From positions 1 through 64,000 of the forward strand of contig JAJRBZ010000038.1 in the NCBI GenBank assembly GCA_028679185.1: 64,000 bases of DNA, in the 5' to 3' direction. Under the pieces are notes generated by a model that worked only from the letters and a program-made list of their open reading frames with translations, had not been told where the DNA came from and did no database searches. The stretch comes from Methanoregula sp. GTDB taxonomy: Archaea > Halobacteriota > Methanomicrobia > Methanomicrobiales > Methanospirillaceae. Positions 17,304 to 25,374 of this stretch are shown piece after piece. Numbering within the stretch: position 1 is the stretch's first letter; each line of letters starts with the position of its first letter. The position numbers were made by a program, and so were the translations under genes.

Positions 17304-18491
17304 TTACCTGTTGATATGCACCACTTTTGCCGGGGGGAATCCGTTAAAGAAGGTGGATGAAGCATGGGAATAGGCACCAATATTTTCAGAATATACAAAA
17401 TCGCCGATTTCAAGATCCGGCAGGTCTGCAGAGAGCGTTATGGTATCAAAGGCATCGCAGGTAGGCCCGAAGACGGCTGAGATCTGGGTTTCACCATCAT
17501 GGAACGCCAAAACCGGGTACGTAACGTGGTCAAAAACCTGTCCGGAATACGTGTGATAAACCCCGTCGTTGATATAATAGCAGGGTTTCCCGTCGCGGAA
17601 AGCTTTACCGACCACTTTGGCAACAAGCATACAGGCATTTGCCACCAGGAACCTTCCCGGTTCTGCGAGTATTTCCATATCCGCGGGGAACAACCGTTTA
17701 ATTTCAGCTTCCAGTTTTTTTGCCAGTGTTTTTACGGATTTTACTTCCGGGTGGTACTTAACCGGAAAACCGCCACCGATATCAAGAATCCTGATTTTTC
17801 GGCCGGTCCGTGTTTCTATCTCTTTGATAATTTCTGCTGACAACTGCAACGCCTGGACATAATTCTCAAAATTGGTACACTGACTGCCAACATGAAAACT
17901 TAATCCTTCGACAACAAGTCCCCTGGAAAATGCATCGGCAATCAAATCAACCGCTTCACCAGGATGAGCCCCGAATTTCGAGGAGAGTTCTACCATGGAA
18001 CCTGTGTTGGGAACCCGCAACCTCAAAACGAGGCCGGCGTGAGGTGCATGTAATTTGATTTTTTTCAGTTCTTCATAGTTATCGAACGTTACCAAGGGTT
18101 TGTAGTGGTCAAGGGCCTCAAGGGTCTCTATCGGTTTGATGGTATTTGCATAGATGATCTTATCCCAAATCCAAGCCTGGCGCTCTTTTTTTGGCATCTT
18201 TTTGATATTTTCATAGACGATCATGAATTCGGGCATGGATGCCACATCAAAGCTGCTCCCCATCTCATAGAGCGTCTTTACGATCTCAGGATTTGAATTT
18301 GCCTTTACAGCGTAATACACCTGGATTTTGGGAAGGTGCTTTTTAAATTCCCGGTAATTCGAGCGTATTTTTTCATGGTCAATCACGAAGATGGGAGTTC
18401 CCTGCTCGCGTGCCAGTTTTTGCAGCAATTCCTTCCTCGCCTTTCCAATATGAGGCACTCCGTCATCCTGATCTTTTGGTATAGTTTTCAT
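17304..18491 (-). CDS. Ornithine/lysine decarboxylase (PLP fold III)
   Basis: This protein of about 395 residues is an alanine-racemase-fold decarboxylase of the ornithine/lysine/DAP group. The PLP lysine is in VYYAVKANSNP, with HVGSQC, GGGFPV, EPGRFLVA and the substrate-site Cys-Asp pair GPTCDAFD in the expected order. The GPTCD motif fits ornithine or lysine decarboxylase better than DapF/LysA. The ATG at 18491 follows GGCGGAG and is preferred to the upstream TTG. Homospermidine synthase is directly upstream, so production of putrescine for that enzyme is the likely job, which is inference. Confidence 0.87.
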   Translation of the reverse strand: MKTIPKDQDDGVPHIGKARKELLQKLAREQGTPIFVIDHEKIRSNYREFKKHLPKIQVYYAVKANSNPEIVKTLYEMGSSFDVASMPEFMIVYENIKKMPKKERQAWIWDKIIYANTIKPIETLEALDHYKPLVTFDNYEELKKIKLHAPHAGLVLRLRVPNTGSMVELSSKFGAHPGEAVDLIADAFSRGLVVEGLSFHVGSQCTNFENYVQALQLSAEIIKEIETRTGRKIRILDIGGGFPVKYHPEVKSVKTLAKKLEAEIKRLFPADMEILAEPGRFLVANACMLVAKVVGKAFRDGKPCYYINDGVYHTYSGQVFDHVTYPVLAFHDGETQISAVFGPTCDAFDTITLSADLPDLEIGDFVYSENIGAYSHASSTFFNGFPPAKVVHINR

Positions 18492-18530
18492 TTTCACTGC
18501 TCCGCCCACCTTTATCAATACAAGAGTGAT

Positions 18531-19973
18531 TCATCGCACAAATAAGAAGTTTTTGAATTGCCAGACATCTTCATAGTCATAATTGTTTTCCGGGTTTTCT
18601 TTGAAGTATACCTTCCTGTTTTTTAACGGGGTCCAGTCGGAAGGACCGGAATAGAAATCCCCCAGATATGGTTTTGCAATATCAAGTACACATTCATGTG
18701 GTATATCATCGGGTAGGCAGAACCCCTTTTTCGGGTTTGCAATCATCCACATCACTGCAGTAACCACTCCCAGTGCAACCTGTACGGTGGTTGCATTCTG
18801 GCCGGGTGCAAGGGTCTTTGCTTCCTCAATTGAAAGGATGCTGCCCGTCCACCATGATGTATAGGGATGTCCCATCAGGAGTGCTCCTAAACTATCTGCA
18901 CCGGAAATAATTTCCCGGTCATTCAATATGCGCAATTTTGGCTGCAGTTCGTAATTTCTGCCCCTCAGCTCATGGAGCGATGAAATCGTGTCATCACAGG
19001 GTAAATATGCATAATGAACTGTCGGGCGGTAGATTGCATTGCCATCATTCCAGACAGTCCAGCGGTCTGATATGCCAAATGCTTCACCGTGCCGGATAAC
19101 CATTCCCACTATCTCATGGTGGGGAACCCAGGAACGGACCCACATATTAATCCCCATACGTGCCAGCAGAATCTCGTTCTTTGGCCCGACCGGAGGCACA
19201 TGAGCCTGATCGGGCAGCTCTTTTTCATGCGTGCCCCACCCTATCTCCGCAGGAGCGGTACCTTCTTCCCTGAGTCCTTCAATGCACCAGGTTCCCACAA
19301 ACTCATCGACTTTTTTTGGTGACCGGGAGATCTGGGTGTCCCTCTCTGAGCAGTGAATAACTTTTACACCGGTCTCCATGGCAAGCGAAGCAAAATTCTG
19401 CTTTTGGATCAGGTCTTCCAGGTGGTCGGCATCCGGGGCAATCCCGTCTGCAATCATCCGGCGTGCGATATCGACAAGTCCCTGCCTCGCAAAATGCGAG
19501 ATTAAACCGGGGTTCGCACCGTGGTCAACGACAGATGTGGCACTTTTATGCCAGTCTTTGGTCAGTTCATGGAGTTTCATCTGCCGGTAATACAGGGTCT
19601 TTTCATACGGGCTTGCAGTGAATCTTTCCGCATCGGGATCCCAGGCTTCTACTGATGTGTTCACGTACAGGACATTATTATCATGGCACCATTGCACCAA
19701 CTCGCAGCAGTCGATGTTCCATGCAAGATCGATCAGCAGGCCGCCCGGGGAAAGATATTCAGAAAGAATCTGGCCTAAATTATCCGGCGTGACTTTTCTC
19801 TTGAAAAACCGAAGTCCCCCAGATGTCCAGGCTTTGAGATCATGTGCCTTATCTATAAAATCGATGATCGTGAGATTTTCGAGCGGGATATTTACATGAC
19901 GGAGCAGGATAGGGAGAGTACACTTGCCTACGGCACCATATCCAATCATTAAAACCTTGTTATCAAAATCCAC
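18531..19973 (-). CDS. Homospermidine synthase
   Basis: This 480-residue NAD-dependent enzyme joins two putrescines (or putrescine and spermidine) to make sym-homospermidine. It starts with a Rossmann fold (VLMIGYGAVGKCTLP) and contains the family segments LLIDLAWNIDC, YVNTSVEAW, VVDHGANPGL and TPLKNR near the end. Length matches bacterial homospermidine synthases of the saccharopine-dehydrogenase-like type. The decarboxylase gene follows 39 bases downstream, making a two-gene polyamine operon. Homospermidine binds nucleic acids and cell-surface anions in some methanogens. Confidence 0.9.
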   Translation of the reverse strand: MDFDNKVLMIGYGAVGKCTLPILLRHVNIPLENLTIIDFIDKAHDLKAWTSGGLRFFKRKVTPDNLGQILSEYLSPGGLLIDLAWNIDCCELVQWCHDNNVLYVNTSVEAWDPDAERFTASPYEKTLYYRQMKLHELTKDWHKSATSVVDHGANPGLISHFARQGLVDIARRMIADGIAPDADHLEDLIQKQNFASLAMETGVKVIHCSERDTQISRSPKKVDEFVGTWCIEGLREEGTAPAEIGWGTHEKELPDQAHVPPVGPKNEILLARMGINMWVRSWVPHHEIVGMVIRHGEAFGISDRWTVWNDGNAIYRPTVHYAYLPCDDTISSLHELRGRNYELQPKLRILNDREIISGADSLGALLMGHPYTSWWTGSILSIEEAKTLAPGQNATTVQVALGVVTAVMWMIANPKKGFCLPDDIPHECVLDIAKPYLGDFYSGPSDWTPLKNRKVYFKENPENNYDYEDVWQFKNFLFVR

Positions 19974-20102
19974 ACAAGACCTCCGATTTACTATATTTTT
20001 TTAAATAATCTGTTGTTGGTTTGTTAATATTACATTTAAAACTGATGAGAAAAATTTGTCGCCGTTCAAAAAAGCCGGGGAATGCAGGAAATAATCCTTT
20101 CG

Positions 20103-20120
20103 CCGGCAGAAACCTGCCGG
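20103..20120. repeat. Perfect hairpin upstream of the SepCysS operon
   Basis: CCGGCAG-AAAC-CTGCCGG forms a 7-base-pair GC-rich stem with a 4-base loop. It lies about 130 bases upstream of the small ORF at 20252 and the same distance from the divergent homospermidine synthase start. It may be a regulatory or boundary element; nothing else in the gap is recognisable. Confidence 0.45.
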
Positions 20121-20251
20121 ATTATCTTAAAAAGAATGTATTGTTTCTGCCGTCACTTTTGAGTGTTTTTAAAAAGATTCTTTCCGTATCTGTTATTATT
20201 AAAAAGTGGATACTTATTTCATTGCCTCCCCAATACTAGTAAGGTGATTCG

Positions 20252-20434
20252 TTGTCAAAACGGGCAGTTGATATGGTTTTTCAGGCTACGTATACTCTCA
20301 CCGATCTTCGAATAATTCTCCGTCAGACCGCTCCTTTTCATGATCTCGATGCCGGGCAGAAAGTCCAGGCCCGGCGGCTGCTGGAGAATCTCGAGCATCA
20401 GGTTGCATCATTAAAACAGGAGATGCTGAAATGA
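20252..20434 (+). CDS. Small helical protein translationally coupled to SepCysS
   Basis: This 60-residue ORF starts with TTG after a good AAGGTGATT site and ends in an ATGA overlap with the SepCysS start. It is predicted from sequence to be mostly helical, with two amphipathic stretches (TLTDLRIILRQ and KVQARRLLENLEHQVASLKQEML). The operon position suggests a role linked to tRNA-dependent cysteine synthesis, such as a partner or adaptor, but I recognise no family. It is much shorter than the adaptor SepCysE. Confidence 0.6.
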   Translation: MSKRAVDMVFQATYTLTDLRIILRQTAPFHDLDAGQKVQARRLLENLEHQVASLKQEMLK

Positions 20435-21609
20435 GGTGCGGGGCCGGCATTGAAGCACGTCAGGTAAACGAACTCTTTATTAATATTGACCCCATCCAGG
20501 CAGGGGGCAGGCTGACAGCAGATGCAATGAAAGCTGTTATTGCCTACGGGGACGGGTATTCGGTCTGTGATAACTGCCGAAAGCCAAACCGTCTTGATTA
20601 TATCAACAAACCCCCGATTGCCGATTTCCATAAAGATGTGGCAAAATGGCTGAACATGGATGATGTAAGAACTGTGCCTGGTGCCCGTCGGGGCTTCCAG
20701 GCAGTTGCCCAGACATATGTAGGCAAGGGTGATCCGGTACTGCTTACCAGCCTGTCGCATTATACCGAGTTTCTTGCTATTGAAGAAGCGGGTGGATGCG
20801 TCCGGGAGATACCAGCCAACGAAAACAGGATGATTACACCAGAAGCTACAGCGGTTAAAATCGAGGAAGTAAAGCGTGAATGTAAAAAAGATCCCGTTCT
20901 TGCATTCATAGACCATGTAGATTACCAGTATGGCAACATGCATGATGTGAAAGCGATCACAAAAGTTGCCCGCCAGTATGATATTCCGGTGGTGTATAAC
21001 GGGGCTTATACCGTAGGTATCCTGCCGGTTGATGGCAAAGATATTGGTGCAGATTTCGTTGTCGGATCCGGGCACAAGAGTATGGCTGCTCCGGCACCAT
21101 CGGGGATTCTCGCAGTAACTTCCGAACGTTCCGGTGAAGTTTTCCGCACTACAGCAATTGAAGGTGATGTTACAAAAAGGAAGTTCGGCATCAAGGAACC
21201 GGAGATGATGGGCTGCACACTTATGGGTGCCACACTTGTCGGTATGATGGCATCATTTCCCCAGGTTAAGGAACGGGTAAAACACTTTGACCGGGAACTG
21301 GAGAACAACCGGATTGTATTAGAAGCCCTGCTTTCCATTTCCGGTACAAAGATTCTTTCCCAATATCCGAGGAAACATACCCTGACGCGGATGGACACTG
21401 TTGCATCATTTGATAAAGTGGCAGAAACCCACAAGAAGAGAGGTTATTATTTCTCCAATGCGCTTGAGGAAAAAGGGATAGTTGGTATAATTCCCGGTGC
21501 TACCAAAGTCTGGAAATTCAATACCTACGGGTTGACAACGAAGCAGGCGCAGTATCTTGCCGAAGCATTTATTGCCATTGCGAGTGAGAACGGCCTTTTT
21601 AGTCAATAA
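20431..21609 (+). CDS. pscS: O-phosphoseryl-tRNA:Cys-tRNA synthase (SepCysS)
   Basis: This 392-residue PLP enzyme converts phosphoseryl-tRNA(Cys) to cysteinyl-tRNA(Cys), the methanogen route to cysteine. The PLP lysine lies in GSGHKSMAAPAPSGIL (about 215). Conserved catalytic cysteines appear in YSVCDNCRKPNRLDYI (about 48 and 51) and in EMMGCTLMGAT (about 260). TVPGARRGFQAVAQ and AFIDHVDYQYG are also family segments. The partner SepRS is not in the window. The ATG overlaps the upstream small ORF by 4 bases. The sulfur donor for SepCysS is debated; the isc-tusA cluster lies 18 kb away in this window. Confidence 0.95.
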   Translation: MRCGAGIEARQVNELFINIDPIQAGGRLTADAMKAVIAYGDGYSVCDNCRKPNRLDYINKPPIADFHKDVAKWLNMDDVRTVPGARRGFQAVAQTYVGKGDPVLLTSLSHYTEFLAIEEAGGCVREIPANENRMITPEATAVKIEEVKRECKKDPVLAFIDHVDYQYGNMHDVKAITKVARQYDIPVVYNGAYTVGILPVDGKDIGADFVVGSGHKSMAAPAPSGILAVTSERSGEVFRTTAIEGDVTKRKFGIKEPEMMGCTLMGATLVGMMASFPQVKERVKHFDRELENNRIVLEALLSISGTKILSQYPRKHTLTRMDTVASFDKVAETHKKRGYYFSNALEEKGIVGIIPGATKVWKFNTYGLTTKQAQYLAEAFIAIASENGLFSQ

Positions 21610-22016
21610 TTTTTTTTTAGGATTTTCAAAAATACATTTTCTAAAAAAAAATGTACCGGTATCACCTCATTGCCGACAGGATTTACCGTCCTGTGAAAGT
21701 TACAGCATTACCTTCTCCTGTTCTTTTCTGATACGAAGTCCAGGGGGCTGCTCAATCTGTAATGGAAGTACAGACATAACTACGGATATATATGCAAAAA
21801 CAGCAATACCACCTTTCAGGTTTATCAGTCCTCAATAAAAACCGATACAGGGAGTCATCAGCATGACAGGCGTTGTTGCTGGAATAAGCCATGCAATGGT
21901 GGAACTACTGCCACTGTCACAGAATAAATGCTCTGGGTAGGGTTTATTAATCGCGATGCCCTACGAATCGTTTGTCAAGACAGGAAACCGGTAGTCTGCA
22001 CAAACCTGGGGGAAGT
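21610..22016. other. 407-base gap after pscS, with a T9 terminator
   Basis: The gap opens with nine T residues at 21610-21618 directly after the pscS stop, a typical archaeal oligo-T terminator. The rest shows no gene I can support; GGGTAGGGTTTATTAAT (about 21936-21952) contains a TATA-like element that could serve the PPK2 gene. Confidence 0.4.
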
Positions 22017-23495
22017 ATGTTTGAGAAGTATGATCTGACAAAAACAATCGACGATGCGACATTTGAAAACTCTGTAAATCCATTAAAGGAGCGACTGAGT
22101 ATCCTTCAGCGGACACTTCGCGATCTCAGGATCCCCACCATAATTGTTATCGAAGGCTGGAATGCGTCAGGGATTACCATGTCTACCAGGGAGATTATAC
22201 ACTCACTGGATCCCCGTGGTTTTACCCTTCATGCCATCGACAAAGCTACAGATGAAGAACGGGCGCATCCGTTTATGTGGAGATTCTGGGTAAAAACTCC
22301 CTCGAAAGGTCGTATTGCCCTTTTTGCCCGCAGCTGGTACAGCAGGGCACTTGCAGAAAAACTATCCAGCATTGGCTGGAAAAAGTCGCTCAAAGATGAG
22401 ATTAATTCAATAAATATTTTCGAACGCCAGCTCAGCGACAGCGGTGCAATTATCATTAAATCCTTTTTGCATATCAGCAAAGACGAACAGAAAGTCAGGC
22501 TTCTGGAGCGCGAGAGAAACCCGCTTACGGCATGGCTGGTGACCCCCAGAATCTGGGATTTCCATCATAATTATGATACCTATCTTCCGATTATTGATGA
22601 ATTCATAGAAAAGACAGATACAGAATATGCTCCCTGGCAGATCATTGAAGCTACTGACAGGAAGTATGCCATCTCCAAAATATATTCAAATCTTGTAAAA
22701 ACTCTTGAAAAAAGAGTTGCTTTTGAGGCAGATGAGCGGTCAAAAAAAGGAAGACAGAAAAACATTTCCAAACCCCCGAAAAATCCTGTCCATAGAAGGT
22801 CTTCTGCTGGGTCAGCCTATTCAAAAGAAGACTGCCAGAATATATTAAACAACCTGCAGATCGAAATGCTCGAGATAAATTACATCCTTTTTAAACGGAA
22901 AATTCCGTTCATCATAGTCTATGAGGGATGGGATGCTGCCGGAAAAGGCGGGAACATCACTCGTCTTGCCCGTTATTTCAACCCGCTGGGATATGATGTT
23001 GTGCCGGTTGCAGCACCGAATGACTACGAGAAAGAACACCACTACCTCTGGAGGTTTATCCGGCATTACCCGAAAGCAGGACATTTTGCAATATATGACC
23101 GGAGCTGGTATGGGAGAGTACTTGTTGAACGTGTAGAAGGGTACTGTTCAGAACCGGAGTGGCAACGGGCGTACCAGGAAATCAATGAAATGGAACAGGA
23201 CTATGTCGAGAGCAGTGGTGGGGGAATTGTCAAGTTCTGGCTTGAGATAGACAAGGATGAACAACTCAAAAGGTTCAACCAGCGGGAGAAAGATCCCCTC
23301 AAGCAGTACAAGATAACTGAAGAAGACTGGAGAAACCGGGAGAAATGGGATCTCTATGATGCGGCAGTGGATGAGATGCTGGCCCGTACCAATACCCGGT
23401 ATGCCCCATGGATTGTCATTGAGTCGAACAATAAATGGTATGCCCGGGTCAAGGCCCTCAAGGAAGTCATCAGGGGTACGGAGAAACTCCTATGA
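22017..23495 (+). CDS. Tandem-domain PPK2: polyphosphate:AMP phosphotransferase
   Basis: This 492-residue protein has two fused PPK2 (P-loop kinase) domains, the layout of class II PPK2 enzymes that make ADP from AMP and polyphosphate. The C-terminal domain (about 270-490) is complete: EGWDAAGKGGNI as Walker A, YDRSWYGRVLVERVEG as lid region. The N-terminal domain (about 10-245) keeps EGWNASG and FARSWYSRAL, but the Walker A Lys is replaced (NASGITMS) and the Asp-Arg of YDRSW is ARSW, so it is probably catalytically silent and structural. The ATG at 22017 after GGGGAAGT is preferred to the earlier track start. Confidence 0.92.
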   Translation: MFEKYDLTKTIDDATFENSVNPLKERLSILQRTLRDLRIPTIIVIEGWNASGITMSTREIIHSLDPRGFTLHAIDKATDEERAHPFMWRFWVKTPSKGRIALFARSWYSRALAEKLSSIGWKKSLKDEINSINIFERQLSDSGAIIIKSFLHISKDEQKVRLLERERNPLTAWLVTPRIWDFHHNYDTYLPIIDEFIEKTDTEYAPWQIIEATDRKYAISKIYSNLVKTLEKRVAFEADERSKKGRQKNISKPPKNPVHRRSSAGSAYSKEDCQNILNNLQIEMLEINYILFKRKIPFIIVYEGWDAAGKGGNITRLARYFNPLGYDVVPVAAPNDYEKEHHYLWRFIRHYPKAGHFAIYDRSWYGRVLVERVEGYCSEPEWQRAYQEINEMEQDYVESSGGGIVKFWLEIDKDEQLKRFNQREKDPLKQYKITEEDWRNREKWDLYDAAVDEMLARTNTRYAPWIVIESNNKWYARVKALKEVIRGTEKLL

Positions 23496-23865
23496 GTAAA
23501 TCCGGAATACGGTTTATACCCCCACCGGTGTTTGGAAAGATCGTTTGATTTTTCTGCATCTGCATGCAGTATCGGATAAGCGGAAATTAAAGAAAAATGC
23601 AATGCGACGGTGCCTTGCCAGATTTTATTATTTTATAAAAAGAAAGACTCAAATAAGGAAGACCCAGCGATATCCAGTCCAGAACACCTTTCATCGGGTC
23701 TTCCCTTCTTTTTCTGTTCTGTGACGAGTCCGTCTGCAACAGTTAATGGTACCCTGAATTGCACATACAATACAGGGAAGAAATACAGAAAAAAATTGTC
23801 TCCTTATCGCGATGAATTATATATTCACGGAGACAGGAATCACGAGAAATGCGACGATAGGATTT
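23496..23865. other. 370-base gap downstream of PPK2
   Basis: I see no supportable gene. ORFs on both strands have no ribosome binding sites and improbable composition. The region before 23866 contains AT-rich runs (for example TTTTATTATTTTATAAAAAG) that may include a terminator for PPK2. Confidence 0.35.
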
Positions 23866-24036
23866 TTATTCGGAGGAGACAGTCAGCTGGTTTGAGCATA
23901 TTGTATACAGTATGGTATCCACGTAAACACCAACCGGGTTGATCTCCCTTCGCCAGGTAAGAAATTGTTGGCAGTTGCCATAAATTATGCCTCCGACACA
24001 ATCTTTGGTACATGTATCACATGGTCTGGATGTCAT
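23866..24036 (-). CDS. Small Cys-rich protein with a strong ribosome binding site (56 aa)
   Basis: The track joins this to an upstream extension; the ATG at 24036 has an excellent GGAGGG site 6 bases upstream and gives 56 residues. It starts MTSRPCDTCTKDCVGGIIYG and has four cysteines in a CxxCxxxC...C arrangement (CDTC, DC, NC), then an uncharged tail with one more Cys. The pattern suggests a metal-binding or phage-type accessory peptide. A hairpin-like GGTTC-AATAATA-GAACC (24084-24100) lies in its promoter region. Function is unknown. Confidence 0.6.
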   Translation of the reverse strand: MTSRPCDTCTKDCVGGIIYGNCQQFLTWRREINPVGVYVDTILYTICSNQLTVSSE

Positions 24037-24359
24037 AGTTCCCTCCTTTCTTTTCTTGTATTTTATATTCACGAGATTTTTCAGGTTCAATAATAGAACC
24101 ATAAGGTTATCTGAAATCTAATGGTGTCCTATAAATCAGGATGTATTGTTCTCAATGAAATGTTCATTCGTTCAGGGTGCATTTCAGACTCACCGATTAC
24201 ACAGGAATATGGTGAAAGAATTGCCTTTACGCTACGCTGATCGGTACACCGGCTCTGCAGGGTAGAAAGGAACTAATCCGCTGTTGATAGTACACATAAT
24301 AACAAGGAAAAAAAATTCCTCCGTTACCAAAAAAAAAGTGCCGGAACCACTCATCAGCA
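24037..24359. other. 323-base gap between the small Cys-rich ORF and the radical SAM gene
   Basis: It holds the promoter region of the small ORF, including GGTTC-AATAATA-GAACC at 24084-24100. A 39-codon plus-strand ORF at 24121-24240 (starting MVSYKSGCIVLNEMF) has no clear ribosome binding site; I cannot call it a gene. Confidence 0.35.
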
Positions 24360-25304
24360 TCATCGCAAAGTACTATTGCTTTCACAAAAACCCCTGTGCA
24401 GACCGCTTTCCAACGCACATTGGATTGCAAAATGGTATTCATTGGAAGTAATCCTGCGACAAAGTGAAGGGGGAAGTAATGATTTTCTGTTGCTGCTGGT
24501 ATGCCATGACGGGTGATACTGGTTCATGATATTTACATATGAATCACGCGATATTTCCTGAGCAATCCATGGCAGCACGCTATCAGAGCCTGCAAGATTT
24601 TCCGGGAGCACAAGATGCCGTATAATCATACCATGCATTGCTATACCTTTCTTGTCTATGACCAGATCGCCTACCTGCCGGTGCATTTCTGTAATTCCCG
24701 CTTTCATTATAGCAACGTAGTCCGGCGCATGGGAAAGGGCAATTGCAATGTCGTCACTGCCATATTTCGCATCGGGCATATAGATATCAACAATGCCATC
24801 CAGAAGCCGCAAAGTATCGACGGCATCATAACCCCCGCTGTTATAGACGACAGGGATACGTAATCCCTCCTGTATTGCAATCTTAAGACTTTTTAGGATC
24901 TGGGGCACTATGTGCGTAGGAGTGACCAGGTTGATATTATGACAACCCTGCTTCTGGAGGCAAATCATTATCCCGGCCAGTTTTTCACAGGACACCGGCT
25001 CTCCATTTCCACACTGGCTGATGTCATAGTTCTGGCAGAACTGGCAGGCAAGGTTGCAATGGGTTATAAAGATGGTACCGGACCCGTTGAAACCGACCAG
25101 GGGGGGCTCTTCACCAAAGTGCGGTCCGGAACTTGAAATGACCGGCAGGAGCCCGGTCCGACAAAATCCCCGCTCATCATCAAGACGGTTTACCCTGCAT
25201 TTTCTGGGGCAGACCGTGCATGACTCCAGAAGGTTATACGCCCGGTCGATTCTTTCTTCCAGTTCACCTGACTGGTTTAGAGTGATATATGACGGGTAAT
25301 TCAT
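24360..25304 (-). CDS. PflX-like radical SAM protein (COG1313 type)
   Basis: This protein of about 314 residues has the radical SAM motif CNLACQFCQNY (Cys-x3-Cys-x2-Cys), with N-terminal extra cysteines in CTVCPRKCRVNR and GFCRTG, as in the PflX group related to pyruvate-formate-lyase activating enzymes. HFGEEPPLVGFNGSGTIF, NINLVTPTHIVPQIL and VYNSGGYD are also characteristic. The substrate is unknown; no PFL or glycyl-radical protein is in the window. I prefer the ATG at 25304, before NYPSYITL, over 25328, but both are possible. It lies 70 bases from thiI on the same strand. Confidence 0.85.
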   Translation of the reverse strand: MNYPSYITLNQSGELEERIDRAYNLLESCTVCPRKCRVNRLDDERGFCRTGLLPVISSSGPHFGEEPPLVGFNGSGTIFITHCNLACQFCQNYDISQCGNGEPVSCEKLAGIMICLQKQGCHNINLVTPTHIVPQILKSLKIAIQEGLRIPVVYNSGGYDAVDTLRLLDGIVDIYMPDAKYGSDDIAIALSHAPDYVAIMKAGITEMHRQVGDLVIDKKGIAMHGMIIRHLVLPENLAGSDSVLPWIAQEISRDSYVNIMNQYHPSWHTSSNRKSLLPPSLCRRITSNEYHFAIQCALESGLHRGFCESNSTLR

Positions 25305-25374
25305 TCCCTGCGTCAAGGACCAGCTCATGGAGATCTTCTCTTTTTTATGGTTTTTATGGCATCAAAAGATGATA

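Noticed and set aside
20021-20239. 72-residue ORF upstream of the SepCysS operon
   Set aside because: Starts in an AT-rich promoter region with no ribosome binding site and crosses the GC-rich hairpin at 20103-20120.
23610-23942. 110-residue plus-strand ORF downstream of PPK2
   Set aside because: Composition is not protein-like and it overlaps the better-supported small Cys-rich gene on the other strand.
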